Positions 38,577-47,816 of a stretch of DNA of 64,000 nt are shown in pieces. Within the stretch, counting starts at the first letter, position 1. Every line of letters starts with the position of its first letter. The position numbers were made by a program, and so were the translations under genes. The DNA is from Paenibacillus sp. UNC451MF (GTDB lineage Bacteria; Bacillota; Bacilli; Paenibacillales; NBRC-103111), in assembly GCF_000686845.1 (NCBI RefSeq), contig NZ_JMLS01000004.1:335783-399782 (forward strand). The letters run 5' to 3'. Below the pieces are notes generated by a model. That model did no database searches, had not been told where the DNA came from, and was given only the letters and a program-made list of their open reading frames with translations.

Positions 38577-39323
38577 TTATGCTCTTGGCGCCCAGCTTGC
38601 GAATCGTTTCTTAAGAGGATGCAGCAGAACCAGCTCGAAGAACATGGCCAATATCCCAATGGTAATAATCCCGACCATTACAAGCGGTGAATTCCCGATC
38701 TGTCCGCTAGAGGAAATCAGCCACCCAAGTCCTGCATTGCCACCGATCATTTCAGCAGCAACAAGCGAACGCCATGCAATCCCGAAGCCAACGACCATAC
38801 CTGTAAATGCAGATGGCATAACCTCTGGCAAATAAACATGCCATGCTAGTTGGAATCGGTTAGCGCCCAAGGTTTGCGCTGCTCGAATATGGGAAACCTT
38901 GATCTGCTCCATCCCTTGGATCACATTAACCACAATCGGGAAAAACGCAGCGATCACAATAACAGCGATCATCGGGGCATTCCCAAGATCCAGCAGCAGT
39001 ATAAGCAATGGAGCCCATGCCATAGGCGGTGTTGCTTGAAACAACATGACCATCGGAGTTAAAAATTGACGAAACTGCTTGCTGATACCAGCCAATAATC
39101 CGACTACAAAGGCACATACCGACGCGATAGCAAATCCGACGAACAAGCGGTATAAGCTGATCCCGATATGATGATAGAAATCCGCTGACACCAGCTGCTT
39201 TTTCAATTCAGTAAAGGTTTTAAGCGGACCTGGAAAAACTAGAGCCGGATAATGACTTGCTGCAAGTACCCACACAAGAATAATAAAAGGAACGGCAAAA
39301 ATGCCATAATGTATTTTTTTCAT
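38577..39323 (-). CDS. ABC transporter permease (SsuC/TauC type)
   Basis: A 248-residue permease with six hydrophobic segments and the EAA-type loop IRAAQTLGANRFQLAWHVYLPEVMPS. Belongs to the nitrate/sulfonate/taurine permease family. Third gene of an ATPase-binding protein-permease operon. Confidence 0.9.
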   Translation of the reverse strand: MKKIHYGIFAVPFIILVWVLAASHYPALVFPGPLKTFTELKKQLVSADFYHHIGISLYRLFVGFAIASVCAFVVGLLAGISKQFRQFLTPMVMLFQATPPMAWAPLLILLLDLGNAPMIAVIVIAAFFPIVVNVIQGMEQIKVSHIRAAQTLGANRFQLAWHVYLPEVMPSAFTGMVVGFGIAWRSLVAAEMIGGNAGLGWLISSSGQIGNSPLVMVGIITIGILAMFFELVLLHPLKKRFASWAPRA

Positions 39324-39365
39324 GTTGATCTGTTTAACCCCCTACCTGTCCTTCGAAGGTTCAGG

Positions 39366-40379
39366 TTATTTAATCCAAGACCGATCCATTATCGTTTTCA
39401 CGTCTAACGGCTGATCAATGGACTTCAATTTGAGGCTGTTATCCGCGACTTCCTGGTAAAATTTCATATCGTTATCCGTAAATTTGGTTTCAAACTTGTT
39501 ACGTTTCAATGCTTGTGCCATAACTTCGCCAGGACTGTAGGTTTTGCCGTTAGCGCTGATCTCTGGTACGTTAAATGCTTTTGCTAACAATTCAGCGTTA
39601 TCCTTGCTGTTCTTGTTCAACTCATCTACGGAAGCGATATGCCCTTGAAGGAATTTGTCCGCCGCATCCTTATGATCCTTCAGGAATGAGTCCGAAGCCA
39701 GAATAACAAACGCAGGATCTGGAACTTCTTTCACGACTTTCAATCCGCGAAGCTCTGCAAACGTAAGGAATGGCTCACCGGCAACAGCTGCATCGATCGT
39801 TCCGCTATTGATAGCCTGCTCCATGTTGCCCATTTCGAGTTGAACCAGCGATGTCGTCTGCTCAGTTAGTTGCCCTTCTGGTAAAATCATAGCGCGAATC
39901 AAATAATCGACACCGCTTCCTTTTACTAAGGTTCCGAGCTTCTTGCCTTTGAGATCGGCAGGTTGTTTGATCCCGGAGGAATCCTTCGTCAACAAGCCAA
40001 ATTTACCGTCATCGACTTTAGCAATCACTTTGAATTGCGCGCCGCGCGAGCCCCAGTTCACCGCTGCCGGCATCCCTGCATAAGCCACATCCAGCTTGCC
40101 GGAGGACAATGCCTTGTACAAATCCGGACCATTCGCAAAGGAGAAAAATTCCGCTTTCAATCCCTGCTTGTCAATCAGTCCCTTTTCTTTAGCTACAATC
40201 GCCGGTGCGGCAGCTATCAAATTAACGTATCCTATTTTAATTCCTTCTGCTTTGCCCTGCGCCGCATCTTTGCCTGCATCCGCAGTCGGCTTCTGTCCTG
40301 CTCCCGATCCACAAGCTGCAACTAGCACCGCAGTCATCAGTACCGTACTGACCAGCCCCAAAAACTTTCTCTTTTTCAT
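39366..40379 (-). CDS. ABC transporter substrate-binding lipoprotein (SsuA/TauA/NMT1-like)
   Basis: A 337-residue type-2 periplasmic-binding protein. Lipobox VLVAAC (Cys23), then GIKIGYVNLIAAAPAIVAKEKGLID and YAGMPAAVNWG, which match the aliphatic sulfonate/nitrate/thiamine-precursor group. Its ATG overlaps the ATPase stop by one base (TAATG). Substrate is not certain; organosulfur compounds are likely given an OsmC protein in the operon. Confidence 0.9.
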   Translation of the reverse strand: MKKRKFLGLVSTVLMTAVLVAACGSGAGQKPTADAGKDAAQGKAEGIKIGYVNLIAAAPAIVAKEKGLIDKQGLKAEFFSFANGPDLYKALSSGKLDVAYAGMPAAVNWGSRGAQFKVIAKVDDGKFGLLTKDSSGIKQPADLKGKKLGTLVKGSGVDYLIRAMILPEGQLTEQTTSLVQLEMGNMEQAINSGTIDAAVAGEPFLTFAELRGLKVVKEVPDPAFVILASDSFLKDHKDAADKFLQGHIASVDELNKNSKDNAELLAKAFNVPEISANGKTYSPGEVMAQALKRNKFETKFTDNDMKFYQEVADNSLKLKSIDQPLDVKTIMDRSWIK

Positions 40380-41179
40380 TATATTCCTGCTCCTTCATGC
40401 TCGTATTGAACGACAAAATCATTGCGCAAATCCAGCATCAGCTGTTTTTTATACTCATTAAATAAGGACGATACGCGAATTTCCGGAATTCTTGGACGCC
40501 CTAAGGCAATTTTCATCACTCTTTGAAGCTGGCCATTATCTTGAAACACGGCAATTCGATCCGACAAATAAACGGCTTCATCAATGCTGTGAGTGACAAG
40601 AATAACCGTCATACCGGTTTCCTTCTGAATCCGCAGCAGCTCTTCTTGAAGCTGCTCTCTAGTCTGCTCATCCAAGGCACTGAACGGTTCATCCATAAGC
40701 AATATGTTAGGCTGAGTGACCAACGTCCGTGCTATCGCCACACGCTGCTTCATCCCGCCGGATAGGTCATTGACGCTTTTATGCTCATTGCCCGCCAAGC
40801 CAACCATATGAATCGCTTCTTTACTGCGCTTCTCTCTCTCCTGTTTATCCATGCCGGACATTTTCAAGCCGAAGGCTACATTATCCAGAACATTTAACCA
40901 TGGGAACAGTGCCAAGTCTTGAAATACAAAGCCGCGGTCCGGACCAGGATGAACGACTTGCTTGCCCATCACGCTTATTTTTCCGCTGCTCGGATGCAAA
41001 TAGCCTGCAATGGCGTTGAGCAATGTACTTTTGCCGCACCCGCTTTTGCCGATGATACTAATAAACTCTCCTTTATGAATGGAAAGAGAAATACCGTTAA
41101 GAATGCTTTTCTTACCTTGATAATTGACTGATACATCATCGATCTCGAGGATTAAAGACTCTGACTGCATTTCTGTCAT
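40379..41179 (-). CDS. ABC transporter ATPase (SsuB/TauB type)
   Basis: A 266-residue ATPase: Walker A GKSGCGKSTL, Q-loop FVFQDLALFPW, signature LSGGMKQRVAIARTL, Walker B ILLMDEPFSALD and H-loop VTHSIDEAVYLSDRI. First gene of the operon. A TATACT hexamer lies about 30 bp upstream on the minus strand with a poor -35. Confidence 0.93.
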   Translation of the reverse strand: MTEMQSESLILEIDDVSVNYQGKKSILNGISLSIHKGEFISIIGKSGCGKSTLLNAIAGYLHPSSGKISVMGKQVVHPGPDRGFVFQDLALFPWLNVLDNVAFGLKMSGMDKQEREKRSKEAIHMVGLAGNEHKSVNDLSGGMKQRVAIARTLVTQPNILLMDEPFSALDEQTREQLQEELLRIQKETGMTVILVTHSIDEAVYLSDRIAVFQDNGQLQRVMKIALGRPRIPEIRVSSLFNEYKKQLMLDLRNDFVVQYEHEGAGI

Positions 41180-41286
41180 GATTCCCGCCCTTTAATTCAT
41201 AGTATAATAGTATGTTTTATCACATTAAAGTACCATTGGCCGAACGATACGTCAAGTGAACACTTATTGAAAACCTTGATCTATAA

Positions 41287-41355
41287 GCAAAAAACCGCTC
41301 AACCAGACTCTCCTGCGCATCCTTAACTCGCATGGAAAGAACATGACTAAGCGGC
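41287..41355 (-). terminator. Terminator after the LysM/GH18 gene
   Basis: Stem CCGCTCAA (41294-41301 region) / CTAAGCGG (41347-41354) with a large, internally structured loop, followed on the minus strand by TTTTTTGC. Confidence 0.6.
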
Positions 41356-41368
41356 TGTTACTTTAGTT

Positions 41369-42886
41369 CTACATGACACTTTTTCTTATTACAAAATTAT
41401 CCCTCATCATGGTCCAAATTGCCGGGTCTTCCATGCCTAACCTCCACAAGGCGATCCCACGGATTCCAAGCTGGTTGGCAAGCTCCATCTTCGCTTTAAT
41501 GCTAGCCGCATTTTCAAACCATACCTCATGCTCGTTGCCGGACTCATCCGTGTAAGCAAACATCGGGGTCTGAGTCTTCTCGTCGAAAATGATTTCCTTA
41601 TTGTATTTCTTCGCCAGGTCCATAGCCATCTGGTAGGTGGCATACGTATTCCGCTTCGTAGTTAGATTGAAATCGAAGCCGAACACCGATACCGCAGCTG
41701 TAATTTTATAACCTGGCATTTTCGTTAATGCATAATCGACAACCGTCTTCATCCATCCGATAGAGACAACAGGACCAGGTCCGCTGCCGGGCCAGCCATG
41801 CTCATTGTAGAGCATCAGCACCAGCTCATCGACAACCTCACCCAGAACGGAATAATTAAACGGAGCAGAGAATGGGTTCGTCGGCTCATCCGACTCTCTC
41901 GACGGCACATCAACGGAAAAATAGTAGCCTCTTGCTCTCATTGCAGCGCCTAGCTCCCGATAAAATGCTGACAGCTTCTCACGATCCTCATAGCGTACAT
42001 CTTCAAAATCAATATTAACCCCATCAAAGTCGTAGCTCTGAATAAGCTTGACAATACTGGATATAAAAGCGGTGCGGTTTTCCTGAGTATCCAGCATGCC
42101 GTGAATAACCTCTTTATTCGCGTTTTGATTTCCTCGCTCATATAACAAATTGTGTACGGTAGGCAGCATTTTAATATTATGCCGATGCCCAAAGCTGACA
42201 ACGTCCCTCATATATTCATCGGTGAACGTTGCTGGAAACTTCTCAATCTCCATAGGGTTTTGCCTGTTGATGCGGAAATGGAACATCCCGACATTAGACA
42301 AATTTGCCGTTTGTGCCGCAAACACATCGTAAGAGCTCGGAAGTGTCGGTCCTTCCTCTTCCGTATAAAATCCGAATATTTCTTGTACCGGTCTCTTCCC
42401 GTCATGCGGCACTATGGTGACATTGGCTCGGTTCACCCAACCAAGACGCCCGTTATACAAGCGCACTTGTATCCAATCGCCGATTATGCCGGTTACAGGA
42501 ATTCTGGCAGTTCTGTCCATTTGAGCCAAAACCGGAGCCTGAGCACTGGCATAGCTGCGAATGTTGGCAGTTTCCGTTCGGACAATCACTTCCGTATAAA
42601 TCGGGATGCGCAATCTTTGACCGATAGACAAATTCATGGAAGCATGTTGATTTAACCTCATAATAGCTTCTACGGTCGTATTGAACATTTTGGCAATGCT
42701 GTATATCGAATCGTGGGCTTTCACTACATAAGTAACCGGTCCGGAAACTGGAATGGAAAGACGTTGTCCTACATTAAGTGCAGGTGATGTCAGATGGTTC
42801 GCCTTCATCAAAGCTTCTACCGTGACTCCGAAGCGTTGGGCAATTGTATACAATGAATCTCCTTGCTGAACCACATAAGTAATCAC
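41369..42886 (-). CDS. LysM-GH18 glycosidase (SleL/YaaH-like spore cortex enzyme)
   Basis: A 505-residue protein. GTG at 42886 lies 8 nt after AAAGGAG and starts directly with LysM repeats (about 1-46 and 50-95; TYVVQQGDSLYTIAQRFG, TYVVKAHDSIYSIAKMF). An SH3-like segment follows (100-160), then a GH18 barrel with the catalytic DGVNIDFED motif. No signal peptide, which fits SleL/YaaH, N-acetylglucosaminidases acting on spore cortex fragments. The frame is open a further 42 codons upstream, but without LysM-like content or a ribosome site. Confidence 0.92.
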   Translation of the reverse strand: MITYVVQQGDSLYTIAQRFGVTVEALMKANHLTSPALNVGQRLSIPVSGPVTYVVKAHDSIYSIAKMFNTTVEAIMRLNQHASMNLSIGQRLRIPIYTEVIVRTETANIRSYASAQAPVLAQMDRTARIPVTGIIGDWIQVRLYNGRLGWVNRANVTIVPHDGKRPVQEIFGFYTEEEGPTLPSSYDVFAAQTANLSNVGMFHFRINRQNPMEIEKFPATFTDEYMRDVVSFGHRHNIKMLPTVHNLLYERGNQNANKEVIHGMLDTQENRTAFISSIVKLIQSYDFDGVNIDFEDVRYEDREKLSAFYRELGAAMRARGYYFSVDVPSRESDEPTNPFSAPFNYSVLGEVVDELVLMLYNEHGWPGSGPGPVVSIGWMKTVVDYALTKMPGYKITAAVSVFGFDFNLTTKRNTYATYQMAMDLAKKYNKEIIFDEKTQTPMFAYTDESGNEHEVWFENAASIKAKMELANQLGIRGIALWRLGMEDPAIWTMMRDNFVIRKSVM

Positions 42887-43073
42887 TGGGTATGCTCCTT
42901 TTATGCATCTTGTTACCCCTATGCTATTCAAAACGCCCATAAGATGAGATCGATTCCAGCTATTTTTTTCAAAAAAATTTCTTAGGATTATGCACATCTG
43001 CACTAGGATCATGCATCCTCAAACGAGTTGGAGGCTAGTACAATCAGAGAAGTGAATATTCGCAAGATGGAGG

Positions 43074-44357
43074 ATGGATGACATTATGAATAACAACGAA
43101 AGAATGCAGTGGTTCCGCGCCGCCAAGCTGGGTTTGTTCGTACATTGGGGTCCCTATTCGTTATTGGGACGCTGTGAATGGGCTTTCCGCCTGGATGGAT
43201 ACAAGGTAAAAGAATATGCCAAACTGGCTGAACAATTTACAGGAGAAGGCTTCAATGCTGATCAAATTTGTGCTACCGCAGTGGAAGCGGGGATGAAATA
43301 TATCGTCCTTACCGCAAGACATCATGACGGGTATTGTCTTTATGACAGTCAAGCAAGTGACTTCACCTCAGTAAAAGGGACACCCCAGCGCGATTTTATT
43401 GAAGAATATACGGAAGCGGCGCGTCGTGCCGGTTTGAAGGTTGGCTTGTATTATTCCTTGGTCGATTGGCGCTATAAAGGCGCTTGGGACCATGATGCTT
43501 ATCCAGGTTCGGTCACAGCGATGGTCGAGCAAGCCCATGCACAAGTCAGAGAGCTTATGACCCACTATGGCAAGATCGACCTGCTCTGGTATGACGGAGC
43601 GACAGTAACCACATGGGAGTGGAGAGAAAATGAAAGCATAGCTGAGTTTTGGCGCAGTCAGGAGCTTAACGCCATGGTGCGAGAACTGCAGCCGCATATC
43701 ATTATTAATAACCGCTCCGGTACACAAGAAGATTATGTGACCCCTGAACGCAAGATAGAAGCGTCTAAAGAAGGACTTCCATGGGAAAGCTGCTTGAGCA
43801 TCTGTCCTTTGAGCTGGAGCTACGTTCCATACAGCCCGAATCGTAAATCTGCTGCCGCCATCGTTCGTGACATTATCGAAATTGCTTCCGGAGGTGGCAA
43901 TCTTCTGCTGAATACCGGACCTAACCCAGACGGCTCGCTCAACCAAGAAGAGGTAGACCGAATTATGGAAGCAGGAAAATGGGTCAAGCGCAATGCAGAG
44001 ATGGTGTATCACGCGAGAAGAAGCAGTCTGAATGAATTCGGACCGCATGGCCCGAACGGATGCTTAGGACGCTGGATCGGTACAGATGATCCTACGGTGC
44101 ATTATCTTGCAGCACTCGGTTGGTCCGGTAAGGAATTCTGGAGCGTGCGCATTGAAGGGAAGGTGCAATCCATATCTGTGCTTGCAACCGGCGAGAGCAT
44201 CTCTTTCCGCCAAGAACCGTTCGGTCGTCTCATTCTTCAGGACTTGCCGGATATGCCGACAGAGCCACTTTTTACCGTCTTTAAAGTGAAATTTGCGGCT
44301 CCACCCAAAGCTCAAGAGGATTATTCCAGAGCAGAATGGATTGAGAGTGATTTGTAA
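43074..44357 (+). CDS. Glycoside hydrolase family 29 alpha-L-fucosidase
   Basis: A GH29 enzyme of about 427 residues: KLGLFVHWGPYS, IVLTARHHDGYCLYDS, and the nucleophile Asp in KIDLLWYDGATV; GGGNLLLNTGPNPDGS is also diagnostic. No signal peptide, so it acts on imported fucosylated oligosaccharides. GGAGG overlaps the first ATG (43074); the in-frame ATG at 43086, 12 nt downstream, may be the real start. Single gene, convergent with the nucleotidyltransferase gene. Confidence 0.94.
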   Translation: MDDIMNNNERMQWFRAAKLGLFVHWGPYSLLGRCEWAFRLDGYKVKEYAKLAEQFTGEGFNADQICATAVEAGMKYIVLTARHHDGYCLYDSQASDFTSVKGTPQRDFIEEYTEAARRAGLKVGLYYSLVDWRYKGAWDHDAYPGSVTAMVEQAHAQVRELMTHYGKIDLLWYDGATVTTWEWRENESIAEFWRSQELNAMVRELQPHIIINNRSGTQEDYVTPERKIEASKEGLPWESCLSICPLSWSYVPYSPNRKSAAAIVRDIIEIASGGGNLLLNTGPNPDGSLNQEEVDRIMEAGKWVKRNAEMVYHARRSSLNEFGPHGPNGCLGRWIGTDDPTVHYLAALGWSGKEFWSVRIEGKVQSISVLATGESISFRQEPFGRLILQDLPDMPTEPLFTVFKVKFAAPPKAQEDYSRAEWIESDL

Positions 44358-44387
44358 TTCAATAAAACTGTCTTTAGATCTAAAGGT

Positions 44388-44438
44388 ATAAAAAGGGCTA
44401 TCGCTTTTGCTGACTGAATGGTCGCAAAGCAATAGCCC
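44388..44438. terminator. Bidirectional terminator, GH29 / nucleotidyltransferase
   Basis: Arms around GGGCTAT (44395-44401) and ATAGCCC (44432-44438), extended by GCTTTTGC / GCAAAGC. The minus strand continues TTTTTATACC. Confidence 0.75.
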
Positions 44439-44448
44439 ATTTGGCTCT

Positions 44449-45513
44449 TTATACGAGAATTGAAGAATCCGGTCTTAATGCTCCTCTTGATTCCTCGAAC
44501 ATCGAGATCCAATCCTTCACATCCTCCAAAGTCATGGTGTCCATATCCAGGAAATGATGAAGCTCCGGAAACTGTTCCGCGAACTCTGGCTGATCATAAA
44601 GATCCTCCGGATGGCTGTCATGGCCATGCATGCGGTGAACGCAGTATTTATAAACGTATACAATACTCTGATTGTGCCCCCATTCCAAATTCCCATCTAC
44701 AGCATTCTTAAGAAATACGGAGGAATTGCTGCCCCAAGAAGCCCCTGATAATTTAAAAATATCTGGCTGAGCGCTCCATAATCCTTCCTTTAGTCGGTTG
44801 CCTGGTTGATCCAAGCAAAATGCCCGGATAAAGGCATCGTACAGCTTCGTATGCCCGATAATACGCGAGTTTTTACGTAGGAAGTATACTGTCCGGTTCT
44901 GGCTTCGCGGAAAAATATGATGGTGCCAGTAGTAAGCAAGCAATAAGAAATTCAATCCGATTCGCAGGTGGGCTGCTGCAGTTTTGTAGTTTCCAATTGC
45001 TATATGCTCCTTAGCCTTTAGCAGTTTGGTATCGGCTTGCTTTAATGCCTCTTCTTCTTTAAATTGGGTTATATTCTCATGAAACAAATATTGATCGTAA
45101 AGCTTCTTGAAAGGCCTCAATATATGTTCAGGATCATGAATGACCTTGCATTTATATATTTGGATAGGGAATCCGAGGAGTGACTGATCGGGCTCGTCAA
45201 ACTGCTCCGTGAACTCCTTCATCCGGCTTTTTGTAATTTGAATGATTTCTACACCCATATTGTCTAAATAGTTAAAATGCTGGAATTCCTCAAGACGGCT
45301 CTCAACAACAATACATAACTCCAGATCAGAATGCTTCCACATCTGCCCTCTTCCGATGCTTCCCCCTAGCGCAACTCCTACAATATCAGGGTTGTTGCAA
45401 AATGGTTCCGCTATACGATAAGCAGTCTCAACCATCCGACGTTTCCAATCCATCCCTTTACACACCTTCCTTAGGTATTCAGCCAAGTAGCTAATGCACA
45501 ATTCCTCGCTCAT
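44449..45513 (-). CDS. Nucleotidyltransferase-fold protein
   Basis: A 354-residue protein. A pol-beta-type nucleotidyltransferase core with GGSIGRG (50-56) and the metal-binding pair Asp63 and Glu65 (HSDLEL) is followed by about 230 residues of helical domain (AAAHLRIGLNFLLLAYYWHHH). This resembles aminoglycoside adenylyltransferase-like or DUF4037-type proteins; the substrate is unknown. The second acidic residue is Glu where Asp is commoner. A related protein is encoded at 55792-56775. Confidence 0.78.
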   Translation of the reverse strand: MSEELCISYLAEYLRKVCKGMDWKRRMVETAYRIAEPFCNNPDIVGVALGGSIGRGQMWKHSDLELCIVVESRLEEFQHFNYLDNMGVEIIQITKSRMKEFTEQFDEPDQSLLGFPIQIYKCKVIHDPEHILRPFKKLYDQYLFHENITQFKEEEALKQADTKLLKAKEHIAIGNYKTAAAHLRIGLNFLLLAYYWHHHIFPRSQNRTVYFLRKNSRIIGHTKLYDAFIRAFCLDQPGNRLKEGLWSAQPDIFKLSGASWGSNSSVFLKNAVDGNLEWGHNQSIVYVYKYCVHRMHGHDSHPEDLYDQPEFAEQFPELHHFLDMDTMTLEDVKDWISMFEESRGALRPDSSILV

Positions 45514-45641
45514 GACCTTGATTCGGTATATACCTTCGTCGTCTTTCTTCAGCTAGGGAGTAAAGGGGTATATACTGCCATTATATCGAATTAAGATATC
45601 AAATATATGTTCAAAATTATGAATATCTTAGCTTACGGCTA

Positions 45642-45664
45642 CAAAAAAAACGCCTTGCGGCGTT
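45642..45664 (-). terminator. Intrinsic terminator of the hydroxyacid dehydrogenase gene
   Basis: AACGCC / GGCGTT stem with a GCAA loop followed on the minus strand by TTTTTT. Confidence 0.88.
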
Positions 45665-45666
45665 GC

Positions 45667-46623
45667 TTATAATGTACGAATCGGCACACCGTTCAAATAA
45701 GCATGAATATCTTCCACTGCATCCCGGTAAAAGGTTTGGTAATTCCCCTGAGATACATACCCAAGGTGAGGAGTCGTCAGAACATTGGGAAGCGATCTGA
45801 AGATGCTGTCCTCAGGTAATGGTTCAATTTCATAAACATCTATACCCGCGCCTGCAATCCCGTTATTTTGAAGAGCTTCGACAAGTGCCGGTTGATCTAC
45901 TATCGACGCACGAGACGTATTGATCAAATATGCAGTCGGTCTCATTCGCCGCAGCTCTTCTGCTCCGATCAACCCTTTTGTCCGTTCGCTTAATACTAGG
46001 TGGATGGAAACATAATCGCTTGTCTCCAACAGCTCCTCCTTGGAGCTAGCCAACTGTACCCCTAACTCATCAGCCCGCTCCTGGGTTAGATTCTGGCTCC
46101 AAGCGATCACTTCCATGCCAAATGCTTGCCCGATACGCGCTACTCGACTTCCTATTTTACCAAGTCCGAGCAATCCAAGTCTTTTACCTCCCAGATCCAT
46201 CCCTATCGTGCTTTGCCATGGACCATTTGCTCGAAGCGCATTGAATTCTTGAGTAATATTTCTAGCTAACCCCAAAATTAATGCCCACGTCAGCTCTGTT
46301 GTCGGCTCTGATTTTCCAGCTGTTCCACAAACGACCACACCATGGGAGGCAGCCGCCGCCAGATCTACGGACGCATTGCGCATCCCTGTCGTTACAAGCA
46401 GCTTTAGTCGAGGCAAACGATCCAGCAATGATTTTCGAAAAGGAGTGCGCTCCCTCATAATGACCACGATTTCGCAATCATGAATTGCCTTGACCACTTC
46501 ATCCTCATTATCTAAATGCTCGGTGAATACTTTCATATCGACCCTATCGTACAGCGAAGACCAATCCGCCATATTCAATGCGGCTTGCTGATAATCATCC
46601 AATATTGCGCAGCGAAGTTTCAT
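45667..46623 (-). CDS. D-isomer-specific 2-hydroxyacid dehydrogenase
   Basis: A 318-residue NAD-dependent oxidoreductase. Rossmann motif GLLGLGKIGSRVARIGQAFG; catalytic Arg in NTSRASIVD, Glu in DVYEIEPLP and His in TTPHLGYVS. ATG at 46623 has GAGGAG 10 nt upstream and gives the usual N-terminus. It belongs to the phosphoglycerate/hydroxypyruvate/glyoxylate reductase group; substrate not decidable. Single-gene unit. Confidence 0.92.
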   Translation of the reverse strand: MKLRCAILDDYQQAALNMADWSSLYDRVDMKVFTEHLDNEDEVVKAIHDCEIVVIMRERTPFRKSLLDRLPRLKLLVTTGMRNASVDLAAAASHGVVVCGTAGKSEPTTELTWALILGLARNITQEFNALRANGPWQSTIGMDLGGKRLGLLGLGKIGSRVARIGQAFGMEVIAWSQNLTQERADELGVQLASSKEELLETSDYVSIHLVLSERTKGLIGAEELRRMRPTAYLINTSRASIVDQPALVEALQNNGIAGAGIDVYEIEPLPEDSIFRSLPNVLTTPHLGYVSQGNYQTFYRDAVEDIHAYLNGVPIRTL

Positions 46624-46741
46624 TGTTATCCAACTCCTCACCATGTAATTATTAGTAAAGTTTTCATTTAAGTTAAACTAGTGCTGTACTACAATTGTTA
46701 GTAATATCAATTAGTATACTATAAAAATTGGAGGAGTAGAT

Positions 46742-47215
46742 TTGTCGAGCAGATATATGCTTTGGTTTTTCAGCCTAATGGTTTCCTATGTTGGATTTTA
46801 TGTGATAGAGCATCTATTTACGATACCGCCTCATAAAGTCTCAGGTAACGGAAATCCAGGTTTATTGGTGATTTTCCTGCTGTTTCCTTTTTTTGCTGCG
46901 AGTTTATATCTTACTTTTATCCTGATAAAAGCTATTTTTAGCACCGGTTTAAATATAAAAAGAATTGCCATCATCAGTTCGATAGCAATTCTTATCTGCA
47001 TTATCTTGACAGGTCTCATCATCCATTACACCAACGCACTAGTACACTCTCTTGGAGGTACACCTACGAGTCCGGATTCCAGAATTTATCGTTTTGGTTG
47101 GTTCAATCAGTATACGAATAGCTTATATTTCAACACGTACACGTTTTTATTAATCCATATATTGAGTGTCCTAGCCGGATTGCTTACTTGTATCAGAAAA
47201 CCTTCGGATCTATGA
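46742..47215 (+). CDS. Hypothetical membrane protein, four transmembrane segments
   Basis: A 157-residue protein not recognised. Hydrophobic segments at about 4-22, 40-63, 73-93 and 132-152; the last loop carries TPTSPDSRIYRFGWFNQYTN. TTG start 6 nt after GGAGGAG. Its 3' end overlaps the convergent Nudix gene by 23 bp. Confidence 0.7.
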   Translation: MSSRYMLWFFSLMVSYVGFYVIEHLFTIPPHKVSGNGNPGLLVIFLLFPFFAASLYLTFILIKAIFSTGLNIKRIAIISSIAILICIILTGLIIHYTNALVHSLGGTPTSPDSRIYRFGWFNQYTNSLYFNTYTFLLIHILSVLAGLLTCIRKPSDL

Positions 47216-47692
47216 GCGATCCCCATTGAATGAAAGGCGTCTGGTCATCGGACAACGTTAATGTCCCCATTATCACATTATTCTCGTTCGGATGAAGTGA
47301 GTAATGCTCCAGCATCTCTTTAATTAAAGTTGACGTGCGCAGCTGCTTCAATTCGTTTTGGGGTATCCAAAACAGTTCCCCCTCGTCAGAGACAATAAAG
47401 TTTGGATGCTTTGTCTCACCAAAATAAACAAACTGCTGCCTTAGTTCACCTTCCCTCATTTCTATTAAGACATATTTTAACCTGAAATTGATGATCTCGT
47501 CCTCAGAAAATCCGGTTTCTTCCTTAATCTCTCTATAGCTTGCTTTCATTGGAGAGTTGAGCTCTCCTTGCTCCAAATGTCCTCCAATACCGCCCCAAAA
47601 TTCAAAAGCAAACAGCTTACTTCCAGCCTTTTCATCATTAATACACGATTTTCATGCAATAAAAATGCCGTTGCCATTTGTCTGACTTCCAT
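47193..47692 (-). pseudogene. Nudix hydrolase, frameshifted
   Basis: The C-terminal frame (to 47193) contains the Nudix box GHLEQGE...REIKEETGF, but the matching N-terminus lies in another frame: ATG at 47692 (AAGGGAA upstream) reads MEVRQMATAFLLHENRVLMMK, and the box frame resumes with KAGSKLFAFEFWGGIGG. One extra A in the AAAA run at 47629-47632 would join them. In the box frame a TGA lies just upstream, so no alternative start restores the domain. Either a real pseudogene or a sequencing error. Family: small pyrophosphohydrolases of nucleotides; substrate unknown. Confidence 0.82.
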
Positions 47693-47816
47693 GTATGAAT
47701 TGTTCCCTTCATATTGTTAATTTGGATTGCAGAGTCTGCCTGTCCTCAGAACCTTTATCATCCTAGAGTATTTGACCGATATGTTTAAGATAAATGGAAA
47801 CTTTGAATATAACCGT

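Noticed and set aside
43368..44048. Long minus-strand open frame (226 codons) opposite the GH29 gene
   Set aside because: No ribosome site or family resemblance; the plus-strand GH29 frame is fully conserved across it.
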